Counted from the stretch's first letter, positions 37,901 through 46,789 are shown. The stretch is 64,000 nucleotides of DNA from Lutjanus erythropterus (GCA_020091685.1 CM034613.1:23415461-23479460); one strand, 5' to 3'. Made by a program: numbers and translations. The notes: generated by a model from the sequence alone, not told the origin.

Positions 37901-38845
37901 TCGCAAAAGTTGGACCTGGTCAAAGTCATGGATTCCCCCAGACTACTATGCACGAACACTTGTGCTTCCTTCCTCTACTCTCTCCCTTCCTGTCATGTTT
38001 TCTGTCCTTTACAATTAAAGCAATAAAAGCCCTCTGGAATATTGGATGATTCCTTAATTTTCACTTCAAAATAGAACAAGGTGAACTCAAACAGATCAAA
38101 CAACTGTCTTCTTCTCTGTCATGTCACTCTATTCTAGGAGGCGGGACCAGGTATCAGAGACCCCACCCCCTGCCGCAGAGCAGCCTATCAGCTGACACTC
38201 AAAGGCCCCAGCACTGAAGGAACAGTAGCAACGGCAGGAAGTCGTCACGTCCTGGCCATCTACATCCTTTTTTTCTGTGGGGGTTTAGCGCTCGGCATGT
38301 TTCTCCTCTACTTCTTGAGCCGTCGGCGCAGCATTGGCCGCCAGGGTCACCACCTGCCAGATAATTCTCTGTCATCAGAGAAGGGGCGGGACTTGCTGGG
38401 CTCCTCGGCCACGCCGCAGTCCCCCAGCAGCGCCAGCCTGCTGTCCGAGGGATTCAGACTCACAGAAAAACGTAACGGCACGGCCACCACGACCACGTCT
38501 CTTAGCAACCAGGGTAACGGTGGTCACCACAGCTACAGCAGCAACCTGGTCCACAGCAACCCCAGCAATGGCCACGGGAATTCCCTGTATGCCAACTGCA
38601 ACACGAGTAGCAGCGGGCTGAAGTTCGCCCCGGAAATTTTAGCTGCAGACATGCTGGACGGAAGGACGGGGGAGAGGGAGAGGGGGAGGCCCGAGGGGGT
38701 AGAGAGGGAGTCAGGGGAGGGGGATGAGGTGGATGAGGGGCTGGGGGACGGGGACGGGATAAAGGGACTAGAGGAGGATTTGGCCAGCTTTCCCATGTTT
38801 AAATCACCAGCACCGCTGGCTAAATGTGAAGAAAGTTCGATATGA
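27617..38845 (+). CDS. sema4f: Semaphorin-4F-like transmembrane protein (14 exons; first exon not placed)
   Basis: Class 4 semaphorin, a single-pass membrane ligand for axon guidance and cell contact. Coding exons: 27617-27765, 28427-28486, 33375-33473, 34112-34223, 34615-34734, 34954-35108, 35207-35388, 36007-36148, 36262-36475, 36608-36717, 36815-36960, 37282-37337, 37452-37642, 38138-38845. All have AG/GT borders and phases that join cleanly, giving 814 residues counted from the split first codon. Sema domain about 10-450; PSI domain 466-511 with cysteines at 467, 473, 476, 484, 491 and 511; short Ig-like region with Cys537 and Cys576/578; transmembrane helix about 617-639; cytoplasmic tail ending ESSI. 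SEMA4F rather than 4B/4C/4D is chosen from the remembered family sequence: KCPFEP, VAGG-like [17 protein letters not shown] [10 protein letters not shown], the DHPLM block, and a tail of [11 protein letters not shown] against APLATCDETSI. The signal peptide exon is missing, so the 5' end is open. Confidence 0.92.
27850..27970 (-). repeat. Fish TTAGCTTAGC-type dispersed repeat, reversed part
   Basis: Includes tttggacaaagtacaagcgg and gtgctaaactaagctaactg, the same family in reverse orientation, just after the first placed semaphorin exon. Confidence 0.5.
28427..28486 (+). CDS. sema4f: sema4f exon: sema domain
   Basis: Twenty codons between ttccag and gtgaga, phase 0 on both sides. It encodes [13 protein letters not shown], matching the W-x-V-PE segment of class 4 semaphorins. 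Confidence 0.9.
29154..29400 (-). pseudogene. LINE ORF2 C-terminal relic
   Basis: Minus-strand frame [20 protein letters not shown] resembles the ETGRY..IPREER.C..C segment near the end of fish LINE ORF2 proteins. Later residues ([20 protein letters not shown]) also fit that pattern. It lies in the third placed intron-gap of sema4f (28487-33374). Confidence 0.45.
30231..31012. repeat. Two (TG)n microsatellites in a sema4f intron
   Basis: TG runs at 30231-30254 and 30979-31012. A (CA)n run follows at 31362-31387, all in the 28487-33374 intron. Confidence 0.85.
32450..32592 (+). repeat. Fish non-autonomous DNA transposon tail
   Basis: Contains gttgcaggcatcaaattcca, aaaaggatttgcaaatcatt and acattttacacaacgtccca, a well-known teleost repeat ending from memory. 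It lies in the 28487-33374 intron of sema4f. Confidence 0.55.
33375..33473 (+). CDS. sema4f: sema4f exon: sema domain ([17 protein letters not shown])
   Basis: Thirty-three codons between ctgcag and gtcagt, phase 0. It contains the conserved C-N-[YF]-[IV]-R and CGTxAFxPxC motifs. A (TG)n array begins 8 bases after the donor. Confidence 0.93.
33481..33525. repeat. (TG)n beside a semaphorin splice donor
   Basis: About 22 units with one CG step, starting 8 bases after the donor of the exon ending at 33473. A (CA)n array at 33671-33708 in the same intron could pair with it. Confidence 0.95.
34112..34223 (+). CDS. sema4f: sema4f exon: sema domain (GKGKCPFEP)
   Basis: Between ccccag and gtggga, ending phase 1. 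It carries the conserved G-K-G-K-C-P-[FY]-[ED]-P motif. Confidence 0.93.
34615..34734 (+). CDS. sema4f: sema4f exon: sema domain ([11 protein letters not shown])
   Basis: Between gtgtag and gtgaga. The split codons on both sides complete Gly and Asp. It contains the NFLG motif and the [10 protein letters not shown] segment, matching the RTE/RTD-x-x-x-x-WL pattern of semaphorins. Confidence 0.92.
34875..34947. repeat. (TG)n beside a semaphorin splice acceptor
   Basis: About 36 perfect units reaching to 7 bases before the exon at 34954, so the repeat replaces the usual pyrimidine tract. Confidence 0.95.
34954..35108 (+). CDS. sema4f: sema4f exon: sema domain ([17 protein letters not shown])
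   Basis: Between tcccag and gtaacc. It encodes the most conserved semaphorin block, D-D-K-[IV]-Y-F-F-F-x-E followed by P-R-V-A-R-V-C-K. Its acceptor directly follows a roughly 73-base (TG)n tract. Confidence 0.95.
35207..35388 (+). CDS. sema4f: sema4f exon: sema domain ([18 protein letters not shown])
   Basis: Between gttcag and gtaagc, ending two bases into a Trp codon. It has the G-G-x-x-T-L-Q-x-[RK]-W-T-[TS]-F-L-K-A motif diagnostic of semaphorins. Confidence 0.95.
35510..35850 (+). repeat. Fish TTAGCTTAGC-type dispersed repeat (sema4f intron)
   Basis: Contains gtttagcttagcctagctta and aagctaagctaactgtcttc, with gatcttctcatctaac at its end. This combination is a widespread spiny-rayed fish repeat I know from other genomes. 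It lies between exons 35207-35388 and 36007-36148. Confidence 0.6.
36007..36148 (+). CDS. sema4f: sema4f exon: sema domain ([15 protein letters not shown])
   Basis: Between tctcag and gtacta. It encodes SAVC..F...DI..VL..PFKELK, closest to the human SEMA4F segment with AVL/TVLNGPFRELK, and ends at the PRPGQ motif. Confidence 0.93.
36262..36475 (+). CDS. sema4f: sema4f exon: sema domain ([19 protein letters not shown])
   Basis: Between ttatag and gtgagg, 71 codons plus one base. It contains the L-P-D-[KR]-x-L-x-F-[IV]-[RK]-D-H-P-L-M block of class 4 semaphorins. Confidence 0.94.
36608..36717 (+). CDS. sema4f: sema4f exon: last sema blade
   Basis: Between ttgcag and gtgaac, 36 codons after the split Asp. 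It encodes DRGELHRV and the EIPLF..HEPVNN strand pattern seen at the end of sema domains. Confidence 0.92.
36815..36960 (+). CDS. sema4f: sema4f exon: end of sema domain and PSI domain
   Basis: Between ttccag and gtgagt. It carries five PSI cysteines in the spacing [16 protein letters not shown]...C, where family members usually have ARDPYCAW; here the segment is ARGLGCVW. Confidence 0.91.
37282..37337 (+). CDS. sema4f: sema4f exon: PSI tail
   Basis: A 56-base exon between gctcag and gtaagt, with split codons at both sides (Glu and Gly). It supplies the last PSI cysteine in DEALKKC. Confidence 0.88.
37452..37642 (+). CDS. sema4f: sema4f exon: Ig-like domain
   Basis: Between ctccag and gtacac, 63 codons. 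Strand B cysteine lies in LRLLLPC and strand F cysteine in GKYICTC, with W in CSWEH between them. This is a shortened Ig-like fold as in SEMA4F. Confidence 0.9.
38138..38845 (+). CDS. sema4f: sema4f last exon: stalk, TM helix, cytoplasmic tail
   Basis: Opens after ttctag and ends at the TGA at 38843-38845. After a short stalk comes a hydrophobic helix ([20 protein letters not shown] and onward) followed by SRRRS as stop-transfer. The tail is Ser/Gly/Asn rich. It then has a Glu/Gly/Arg/Asp tract encoded by a purine-rich stretch at about 38655-38780, and ends in ESSI, a class I PDZ ligand. Confidence 0.93.
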   Translation, partial: EAGPGIRDPTPCRRAAYQLTLKGPSTEGTVATAGSRHVLAIYILFFCGGLALGMFLLYFLSRRRSIGRQGHHLPDNSLSSEKGRDLLGSSATPQSPSSASLLSEGFRLTEKRNGTATTTTSLSNQGNGGHHSYSSNLVHSNPSNGHGNSLYANCNTSSSGLKFAPEILAADMLDGRTGERERGRPEGVERESGEGDEVDEGLGDGDGIKGLEEDLASFPMFKSPAPLAKCEESSI

Positions 38846-39840
38846 AAAGGTGATATAAATCTACTATTGATTGCACCATTTTGCATCCCCCAGATAAACT
38901 GAACAATGCTGGGAGGGATGCCAAATGGCTCCTGCCAAATGCCTTTGAATGGGAGCTGTGGCATGAAGGGAGACTACAGAGATATATGAGAAATATATAA
39001 ATTTATATCTAAGCATGTGAGAGAAACGTGTGGAAAGACAGACGACATGTTCCAGCGTTGTGAGTCACTCAGGATGAGAAGAACCACAGCTAAATAAATG
39101 ATCAGATGTAAATATAAACTGTAAATATAAGCAGTCTGAAGTCGACTGTGGACGCGGCGCTGAGCGTGATTTCACGCAGTTTAAATGTTACAAAGAATCA
39201 AAGATGAAATGTCTACGTGTGTAGACATGGAAAAGCCATATTGTCTCTCTCCTTAACTTCTGTTGTTGTTTGCTGTCTGTCGTTCTCCTCTCCTGATGGC
39301 ACTGCAAAAGAAAAGTGCACTTTGAATCTCTCAGCACCTCTCTGTCTCTCTGCTTCTGTTTCTCTCTCTGACACTCAAATCCCAGACCTTGACGGGTCCA
39401 AAGGCACCAAAGGACTGACTGCTGAGCAACAGACTGCCTGGTCAGACTGCACCGGTCCCAGGCTTCAAAGCAGAGAGATGTCACTGTCAGAGACTAAAGA
39501 ACCATAAAGGCGCCGCAGAGCCCTCCGACGGGCCGCAGCGAACGTGACGGGGCTGTCCCCGCCCACGCTGAGGTCACGAGGACGATGGGGTTGAAGGTCC
39601 CCTATCAGATTTGTGTCAGACGTACGTGACCTACTGCTGATCACATCTGTCACCGATCACATTCACTGTTACTGAGACAGAAAACAAATGATTTTCAAGA
39701 GGATTTGTTTCAGCCGCACAGAATGGACCTCGCCAGACACAAATCCTCCATCACCTTGTTTTGTGAGTGTGGATTCCAACATAAAAGTGTATTGTTTTGT
39801 CATGTTGTTTTGTAATAAAGCCTAAAAAAACTTCTGCAAA
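38846..39840 (+). other. sema4f: sema4f 3' untranslated region (inferred)
   Basis: Noncoding DNA from the stop codon to just past the first clear poly(A) signal. No domain-bearing ORF lies here. The end is inferred from the signal alone. Confidence 0.6.
39814..39819 (+). terminator. sema4f: Poly(A) signal AATAAA for sema4f
   Basis: AATAAA sits in tgtaataaagcct about 970 bases past the semaphorin stop, followed by an A-rich then T-rich stretch. It is the first canonical signal that fits as gene end. Confidence 0.6.
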
Positions 39841-39884
39841 AGTACACGCTCCCACAGAAATTGTTCCATCATCATTCAAGTTTA

Positions 39885-40015
39885 TTAAAAGAGTAGGTTG
39901 ACATTTTGGTGAATATACTCCTGTATGGTAAATGAGAAGCTACAGTCAGCAGCAGGTTAGTTTAGCTTAGCTAACTGTGAGCTACCTTTAATTTTATCCT
40001 TGAGCTGCTATAATG
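39885..40015 (+). repeat. Fish TTAGCTTAGC-type dispersed repeat, part
   Basis: Block gacattttggtgaatatact, then gagaagctacagtcagcagc, then aggttagtttagcttagcta. It lies just past the semaphorin poly(A) signal. Confidence 0.55.
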
Positions 40016-40024
40016 AGTGGCATC

Positions 40025-40037
40025 AATAAAGTTTATT
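40025..40037. terminator. Back-to-back poly(A) signals between convergent genes
   Basis: AATAAA on the plus strand is followed one base later by TTTATT, its complement, making the palindrome aataaagtttatt. It lies between the semaphorin (plus) and the sulfotransferase (minus) and could serve transcripts from both sides. Use is inferred. Confidence 0.35.
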
Positions 40038-40537
40038 GTACTTTATCTAATCTTATCTCAAAGAGTAGGAACAGACCAAAACAGCTCACCTGACTCTGTC
40101 AAAAGAGAACAAAATCCACATACCAAAACCTCTAAAGTTCACACTGATCCGATACCACATAATTTATTAACTCTGGAACGAGACCCTGCTACTTCCCAGC
40201 TTTGTCTTGTATGCCATCCGCCCCACCCCCCATTCCTTTTTTCCTGCCTCAGCATTGTACAAAATTTTACACAACATAATATCAGTTCAGCCATGACTGA
40301 AAGTGCCTTGAGTTTTTTTTTAACATTTGAGAACTGGAAGAGAGGTTTGGGAAGTACGGACCCACACATTGTCAAACATGCAAATGTTGAAAACCACCTT
40401 GAAATAAATATTGTGTCAGTTTCATTTTAACCAATGCTTTTAGCCAACATATGTTAGCGGTGTAGAGTAGAAAGAGATTAACAAAATAAATTAGATAACA
40501 CACTTGTCAATAAAGTTGTCCAAGTCATGACTTAATC

Positions 40538-40778
40538 TTAACCATCGAAGAAATCGTCCGGGCTTTGGTAGCCAAAAAGCCTGAAGTCCCACTCATAGAG
40601 TTTGTACAACTTCCTCTTGTCCTCCAGGGGCACTGTGCTGTACCAGTCCAACTCAAAATTAGGGGAAGTCACGTTTTCGTCGGAATGAGGGAACTTAATC
40701 TTGCCGTCCAGCTGTAAGATCTTCAGCAGCTTTTCAGCGTCCTCTAGAAGCGTCTCGTGATGGCCAATAAAGTCATAC
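40538..40778 (-). CDS. CHST12-like gene 1, coding exon 5 (C-terminus)
   Basis: Begins after ttctcag with the last base of Gln, then YDFIGHHETLLEDAEKLL. The TAA stop is complementary to 40538-40540. Confidence 0.94.
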
Positions 40779-42925
40779 CTGAGAAGTAAAACACACCAGT
40801 GTCAAACTACAGGTGAAATCACACAACAGCAGGTCTTGCCTGTTCTTCCTCTTTATAGCTAATTAAAGGACCAGGATTCACGGGATAAAACACTTCGGGT
40901 AAACTAAACCACGGCAAACGTATGACAAACTTCAACTTTCTTGACTTGTAAAATTGTGTCTTAAATTGACCAAAAACATATGTGTAATATGTGACACAGT
41001 TCAAACAGTATCAAGAATAATTTGTCTCTTGCCATCATACTATTTCTGAAGTTAGGTCCCATGGGGCACACTGGACACTTAGACGCTCTACAGCGGCACC
41101 TGAATTCCCAGAAACAACACAAACATGAGCCTTAAAGCCACAGCTGGTGGTAAACATGGCCTTACTGTATGAGACAGGGGTGGCACAGGCGGGTCACCTG
41201 CCTCCAGTGGGGTTCAAAGGGCTGCCTCTCTTTCTCCACCAGGTACCGAATAAAGTTGGCAAAAGAGGGGCGCACGCCGGACGTAAACGCCTCATCCACT
41301 GTCTTCGGCGGCTCAGTCTGGTTTCCATACAGGCGTAGAATGTCCCGGGCAAAGGTGTCATAGAAGTGCTTGTTGTGCTTCATGAACTTGTCTCGATAAG
41401 CCGAGACGAGACGGGCAAGTGGGTTCCGGACGAACAGGAATGTGGTGTAGTGTTTCAGCTTTGTCTGCAGTCAACAGATAAACATGCATCACCATCTCCG
41501 TCTGTTCTGTTTGAATCAACTTCTAATGGGACTAACTGAGTCCCAGGCCTTCACATCTCCAGATAAAGGTGAGTACACTTTCTATTTGTACCACTCCTGG
41601 TGTCGTTGCCTGGACTGACCTTTATCTCTGCTCTTGGGAGGGTGTCTAGGTGAATGAGCTGGTTCTGGAAGTGGACCTGTCTACCAGGTATGGACATGGG
41701 ATCATCATATGGTTCACTCTGGTTCATGACAAACAAAACCCTTTTCCAGTTGGTACACGCCACCTGTAGATGAGAACAAGAGTTAATCCCGGGCCACGCT
41801 GCCTCCCTAAGAAACATAAACACTAGGGGTGTGTATACGTATCTCGATACATGTTCATCGATACGATATATCTTAAAACTTTTAAATGGCCAACGATTCG
41901 GTTCGATACGATTCAGCTCTGTCACGATATGATTTGATATGATGCAATACAAGACAATGCAATTTAACAGTTTAACAGAACTGTGTTTATCCCCCGCTCC
42001 ACATCGTGTACTGTAAGTGCGTCGCGTGTGTTTAGGTCTACATCACCTTGGGAACGGTACAGTAAATGATGTGGTGCTTGTCATCCACGATGAAGTTATT
42101 CAAGTCAATGTCCGACATGTCCTCAAATCTGTGCTTCCCCCCCGCATGTGCCTCTTTGTCAGCATCACACATGTCTCTCAGCAGCTTCCGTCTCAGCTCC
42201 TGATCGATCCCCTCTACTGCAAAAAGAGGAATAACAAAATGTGTTGTAACTGTTAGGGGTGTAAATTACAAGTCGTCATCGTCATCACAAAGTCTGCCAC
42301 AATTAGATTTCAATTAAATCAATTTAGAGCCCTCAGTTGATATCAGACGTGTCCATGATACACATTCACTTACATTTATGTCAACTCACATAAAGCAACT
42401 AAACTGTCCAGAAAATTGTCCAGACATTCATGAAAAGGACATGGGAATTTCAAAGGTTTTTTTTGATTTTGCATCAATCATATTGGATCATTGAACTTTG
42501 GATCAATATATTTATCCAGCTCAATGATTCATTACACCCCTACTAACAGCTGCTGGCTCTTCTTTTGAGGGAATGACAAAGGCCAAATATTTGTCTGAAG
42601 AAATGAGAGTTGGATAGAATTATAATCAGGGCGAGGTCACAGATCTACTTTCTATGGCTCCACCTAGTCTACTTTTTCCAAATCCCCAAACCATCTCATG
42701 TGCAGTTGACCGCAAAATGCAAACATCATTCAAACAAATCACATCTGTTCCTAACCACAAGCAGGATACAAAACAGGAACTGATACTGAAACACAAATAG
42801 AACATGTGCACACACACGTTACCTTTTACTTCTTGTGTCACGTTATATTCATAAATGGACAACATCATTGGAACCAGGGATCCCACGAATCCAACGAACA
42901 GCACGAACTGTATGCACGAAGCCAT
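40538..42925 (-). CDS. Carbohydrate sulfotransferase 12-like (complete, 318 aa)
   Basis: Golgi type II enzyme of the sulfotransferase 2 family, expected to move sulfate from PAPS to GalNAc of chondroitin/dermatan-type chains. Coding exons on the minus strand: 42823-42925, 42047-42216, 41620-41763, 41166-41464, 40538-40778; all borders are GT-AG and phases join. The start Met is followed by a hydrophobic anchor (residues 4-23). PAPS motifs: PKVACTNWKRV (5' phosphosulfate) and FLFVRNPLARLVSAYRDKF (3' phosphate). RLCHPC and YDFIGHHETL follow, and the end LYKLYEWDFRLFGYQSP matches CHST12 (LYKLYEADFVLFGY) better than CHST11. At 318 aa it is shorter than human CHST12 (about 414 aa), mainly in the stem. 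Human CHST12 has one coding exon, so the five-exon layout marks a separate paralogue. The substrate is inferred. Confidence 0.92.
41166..41464 (-). CDS. CHST12-like gene 1, coding exon 4 (3'-PB motif)
   Basis: 299 bases between ctgcag and gtaagg. It encodes the 3'-phosphate motif VRNPLARLVSAYRDKF and ends in RLCHPCLI plus two bases of Gln. Confidence 0.94.
41620..41763 (-). CDS. CHST12-like gene 1, coding exon 3 (5'-PSB motif)
   Basis: Forty-eight codons between ctacag and gtcagt, phase 0. It opens with VACTNWKRV, the 5'-phosphosulfate binding motif. Confidence 0.94.
41826..41950. repeat. Fish 'cgatacgatat' dispersed repeat, part
   Basis: Starts ggggtgtgtatacgtatctc and continues with repeated cgatacgat words. 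It sits in the intron between exons 3 and 2 of CHST12-like gene 1. Confidence 0.4.
42047..42216 (-). CDS. CHST12-like gene 1, coding exon 2
   Basis: 170 bases after tttgcag, ending CCCAAG/gtgatg. It encodes a helical stem and LNNFIVDDKHHIIYCTVPK, the strand leading into the PAPS loop. Confidence 0.92.
42823..42925 (-). CDS. CHST12-like gene 1, coding exon 1 (membrane anchor)
   Basis: Starts at the ATG complementary to 42923-42925 and ends at the donor AAAAG/gtaacg. It encodes 34 residues plus one base, with a short N-tail and a hydrophobic segment (CIQFVLFVGFVGSLVPMML) fitting a Golgi signal anchor. Confidence 0.88.
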
Positions 42926-43190
42926 GTGTCAGCCCTTGTCAGTCAACAAGAAACAACAAAAGCAAATTGAAAGACACTTGAGTGGCTCAGGGTAAAAGAA
43001 AATAGCCCTTATTCATTTTCTTGTGATTGAATGTGATTCTGAAAGTCAGTCAAAGCTGAAGTCACATGCATTTGTTTCAGCATCCTTCAAATTAAGTAAT
43101 GATAACTGAATAAATCAAACAAAATCTATTTGCAGAGAAACAACAAGCATCAAATATCACACACAATAAATCAATGCTCGCGTCACTCAC

Positions 43191-43225
43191 CTTGCTGAAA
43201 AGTTCACGGACGGACGATCTGTGAA
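43191..43225 (-). other. Probable 5' untranslated exon of CHST12-like gene 1
   Basis: On the minus strand a strong donor, CAGCAAG/gtgagtg, lies about 270 bases upstream of the start codon, and a matching acceptor-like ag sits about 8 bases before the ATG. This fits a noncoding first exon. Its upstream edge is not defined by the sequence. Confidence 0.4.
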
Positions 43226-43454
43226 AGAAAACCACAGATCGGTACCTCAGACCACAGAAACACATGCAGATATTGTTTGCTTAGTTCTTTACAAGTGTGC
43301 TGTGACGACTGTTACACAGTCAGTATTGACTCTGCATCATCCTCGTCCAGGCTGGATAATTCAGCCACACCTGTTTATTGTGTGTTCAATCAAAGTCACA
43401 GCCCTCCCAATCATTTAATTAGTTCTTTTAGTTTCAAACAAAGTCTTATATGAA

Positions 43455-43690
43455 AAGCAGGGGTGGAAGCAGATTACAAATTGATTACAAATACTCAGCT
43501 TACTGTAATTAAGTAGATTTTTTGGGGTATTTGTATATTTATGTGGAGATTCTGAAGTCTGAACTTTTACTTGTACTTAAGTATTCATAACATCATGTAA
43601 TATACTTACTTTTTAAAACATATAACAATATCCAGACCTCTTATCTGCATTTTTGTGCCCAATCAGGTGATCTGAGCACAAATGAGCCAA
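43455..43690. repeat. Inverted partial copy of the 49.6-50.5 kb repeat
   Basis: Starts gcaggggtggaagcagatta and contains actgtaattaagtagatttt and cttatctgcatttttgtgcc, the complement of the right part of the longer copy. Confidence 0.45.
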
Positions 43691-44458
43691 TAAAAACCAG
43701 GGCAGGTTTGGATTAAGGGTGTTAGTGATTAATCTTGAGAATTTATCCAATTAGAAAAGTATTCATGGATATTTAATCAATAATCGTGGCAGTGATTGCA
43801 CCTCATGTGACTTGAATAAGGAAATAAAAACTTAAAATAAGAAAAAAAATCAAAAGATTGAAAATGAGAAAAAAAAGAAGCCTTTTTATCTTACCAATTA
43901 TTAATGCAATTAATTTAGCATTTCAATTTTCAGTACTCTTTCCACCACAAATGAAAAGTAATTTTTAAAAGTAAGATCATGAAAGTTACACTTGCTTTGT
44001 TCCTGGTTGCGAGTCGTAAGAACGTAGAGAATCTGACAAATCGTTATCATTTCATCACTGATTGTTCAGCATCTGAATAGACAATAGACGGTGAAAATGA
44101 GGGACATCAGGCCTTATTTCAAACTAAAATAACATATTTGATAACCCATAAGCTACTGTTACACTACAGCTAATGTTAGCATTCAGCCACCTCCTAGCTA
44201 ACGTTACTGTTTGATAGTATGACATAATACGATAGGAGCTGTCTTTCTGTCTCAAGTATGGAATGGTTGTTTAACTTTAATGTTTATTATTAATCTGCAT
44301 TTATGTTGCTAATCTGGTTTCTGGTCTGTTTTGCTTAACAATGGTGCCTTGTAAGCCTGTTTGGGCTGGGCACATTGTTTGTGCATGACACAACACTAAA
44401 AATATATTTATTTTTTTTTTTGTTAAAAAAAAAAAAAAAAAGAAAGAAAGAAAGAAAG

Positions 44459-44671
44459 CTCTGGTGTAATCCAAGTCTCCTAAAGCCCCAACATGCCAAG
44501 CTGACTTGAAAGTCATGTTTTTAGCCTGAATTTCTCACCATAGATCCTTCAGCTTGCAGCCGTGTTCACATGCACGCTGTCTGAACTGTGTGTGTGTGTG
44601 TGTGGTGTGACACTGTGCACGCACAAGTGAACAGCATGTTGGGGCTTTAGGAGACTCTGGATTACACCAGA
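44459..44671. repeat. 37-base inverted repeat with 139-base loop
   Basis: Left arm 44459-44495 (ctctggtgtaatccaagtct and onward to ccccaacatg) is complementary to 44635-44671 (catgttggggctttaggaga and onward) apart from a small indel. Poly-A and (GAAA)n lie on its left edge. Confidence 0.7.
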
Positions 44672-45678
44672 CAAGCAGTATGGAAGCCTTTTTTTTTTTC
44701 TTCTCTTTTGAAAACTGGTCACCATTCACTTCTGCAGATTCTGCAACGCTGTTTTCCTGTGAAACTCCAACAATGTAATGACTGAACTTCCACTTTCACT
44801 GTCTGTGTTATTATCGGTTTTAGATTTTGAGGCTTTCAAAAGGATGAGTTGTGAATTATTAAATATTAAAGCAGACTAAAACATTTCACATATTTTATAC
44901 ATATTTCATGTATATAAATTGTTAAAGAGGACATTTTTACCAAGAAAATCGAGTTAGTGTTGGTATAAACAATAAAAATACAAGTTTGTTTTTAGGGCCA
45001 CAAAGGACCACAAAGAAAGAGGTGTCAGACAACAATCGTTCCAATATATTGAATTTATTTGCGTTTGCCACACGTATAGAATTTCATGTACAATAGTACA
45101 ACAGATCAGCCGGGGGCATTATTAGTATTATGGGTTTTGTTATTGTGAGAACAAAATCAGTGTTATGCTCATAATTTGAAACAATAACAACAGCAAGCAA
45201 TGCAAAGTATTAAAGTTGAGTAACCTCAACCACAGACTGCGATTCAAAAGAAACCCACAAACAGCATCAGCGAGCTTTATTTTAATAATGCAAATGCAAA
45301 CATAAACTAAGGGGAAAGAAACCCTGGCAAAAATGAACAAAAGGAGGGAAAACATGCAGTGGATCGTCGCTCCCAGTGTCTTCCCCCTAAACTACTTGAA
45401 AACAGAACCTAAACCTGAAGCAAACAAAAGAGATGAGCAACTGAACTACTGGTAATCTCCAGCCCAAACTAACACAATGAACTAAAACAACAAAACCCCA
45501 GTACCTAAATGTGCATGGAAGAAAATCCTGCGTCGGGAGAAAAAGAGGAAGAAAAAAAAATCTCACCACCACCTGTGCTGCTGTCCGTCCGTGTGCCTCC
45601 TGTCTCTGCACTCCCTGTCCCGCTCATCTTCTCCTCCTCTCTCTACCTGAGTGCGCAGCAGGCAGAGGGAGGAGAGAG

Positions 45679-45683
<5 letters not shown>

Positions 45684-45732
<49 letters not shown>
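45684..45732. repeat. (GA)n microsatellite
   Basis: About 24 GA units just upstream of the decayed orphan exon at 45.79 kb. Confidence 0.95.
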
Positions 45733-45734
<2 letters not shown>

Positions 45735-45790
45735 AGGGCCACACCTAACACCCAGCAAATGTCAACAAAAATACAGCTGAAGGCTCTATC

Positions 45791-45970
45791 TGACATGGAA
45801 GTTAGAGTTCAGCTTGGTGCTCCTCTAAGGACTGGATTCATTTGCCTAATTTCGCCTGCTCCTGTTCCCAGTCTTCTATTTCATCCACTTTATTCTTCTG
45901 GATTTTTAAGCCAGACTTGAATTTCTCAAAGAAGCCCTGGACATTCAGCAGAAATCCCTCCACTGGTTGA
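45791..45970 (-). pseudogene. Second decayed copy of the orphan-gene last exon
   Basis: Minus strand encodes QPVEGFLLNVQGFFEKFK then a Lys/Glu helix and ends with LEEHQAEL, matching the intact copy's PLEGLMESVKDFMEK and LEEQQAEL. An in-frame stop interrupts it after KLGK and the 5' third of the exon is missing. Confidence 0.55.
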
Positions 45971-46059
45971 CATTTTTATACCACTGTTATCTGTGTTATT
46001 ATCAGTTTTAGATTTTGAGGGTTTCAAAAGGGTGAGTTGATGTGGTGACACGCCACACA

Positions 46060-46090
46060 ATGCTTTATATACTCCTGGTGCCTGTGGGGT
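46060..46090 (-). promoter_or_regulatory. Third copy of the orphan-family TATA promoter
   Basis: Minus strand caggagtatataaagcat (TATATAAA at 46064-46071), almost identical to the promoter at 54.68 kb. It lies just upstream of a decayed last exon at 45.8-45.97 kb. Confidence 0.38.
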
Positions 46091-46096
46091 ACAACT

Positions 46097-46098
<2 letters not shown>

Positions 46099-46127
<29 letters not shown>
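46099..46127. repeat. (TG)n microsatellite
   Basis: Fourteen units beside the third copy of the orphan-family TATA promoter. Confidence 0.9.
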
Positions 46128-46136
<9 letters not shown>

Positions 46137-46789
46137 TTTCTTGACATGCTCCTGCATGTACCCAAAGATTCTGCCTTGCATCCTCTCCTTTGCAGTTGCA
46201 CCACTTCTGTCCATCTCTTAAGTTTCATTTTCACAGAAATAGTGTTTCACATCACAGAATTTACCAACATCATTTAGTGTTGAGACACAGGACACTATAC
46301 AGGGCACTACCATCGAGCCTTAGGCCTCACATTACACATTACACTGTTTTTAAACTTTTCACTAATTAATTATGTCTTTCTAAAAAGCCATACACTAAAA
46401 TAGGATCAGAGTGTGCACCCAAAAACACAGACCAACTGGATTTTATAGCTTTTGTTTATCCTTTGCGGTGATGAATCATAGTATCACCGCTCCATTAATG
46501 ATGGATTTCATGCACATGCTTAGTTCAGAGTTAACGTACAGCTGATCTGGAACCGAAAACTCATCTAACCCTAACCCAACCCTAACCTGCACCTCGCAAA
46601 TAAATAAAAGACTTTGGAAGAAATTCTGCAAAGTTTAAGATTGATATCTGCAGTACAGTTTTTCATGAAACATTTAAAAAGTGTGAGATGATGATGCTAT
46701 GCACTAATTTTGCTTGATGAATGAAGTCGGCTAAAATGTCTGTAAAATGCTGACTATATTTCAAATTTTGAGTAAACTGGGAAATAATG

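Noticed and set aside
38334..38964. Frames of 95, 66 and 143 codons over the semaphorin tail
   Set aside because: GC-rich shadows of the last semaphorin exon; only the frame ending ESSI continues from spliced exons.
45509..45920. Frames with long Glu-Arg runs
   Set aside because: Created by the GA microsatellite at 45684-45732.
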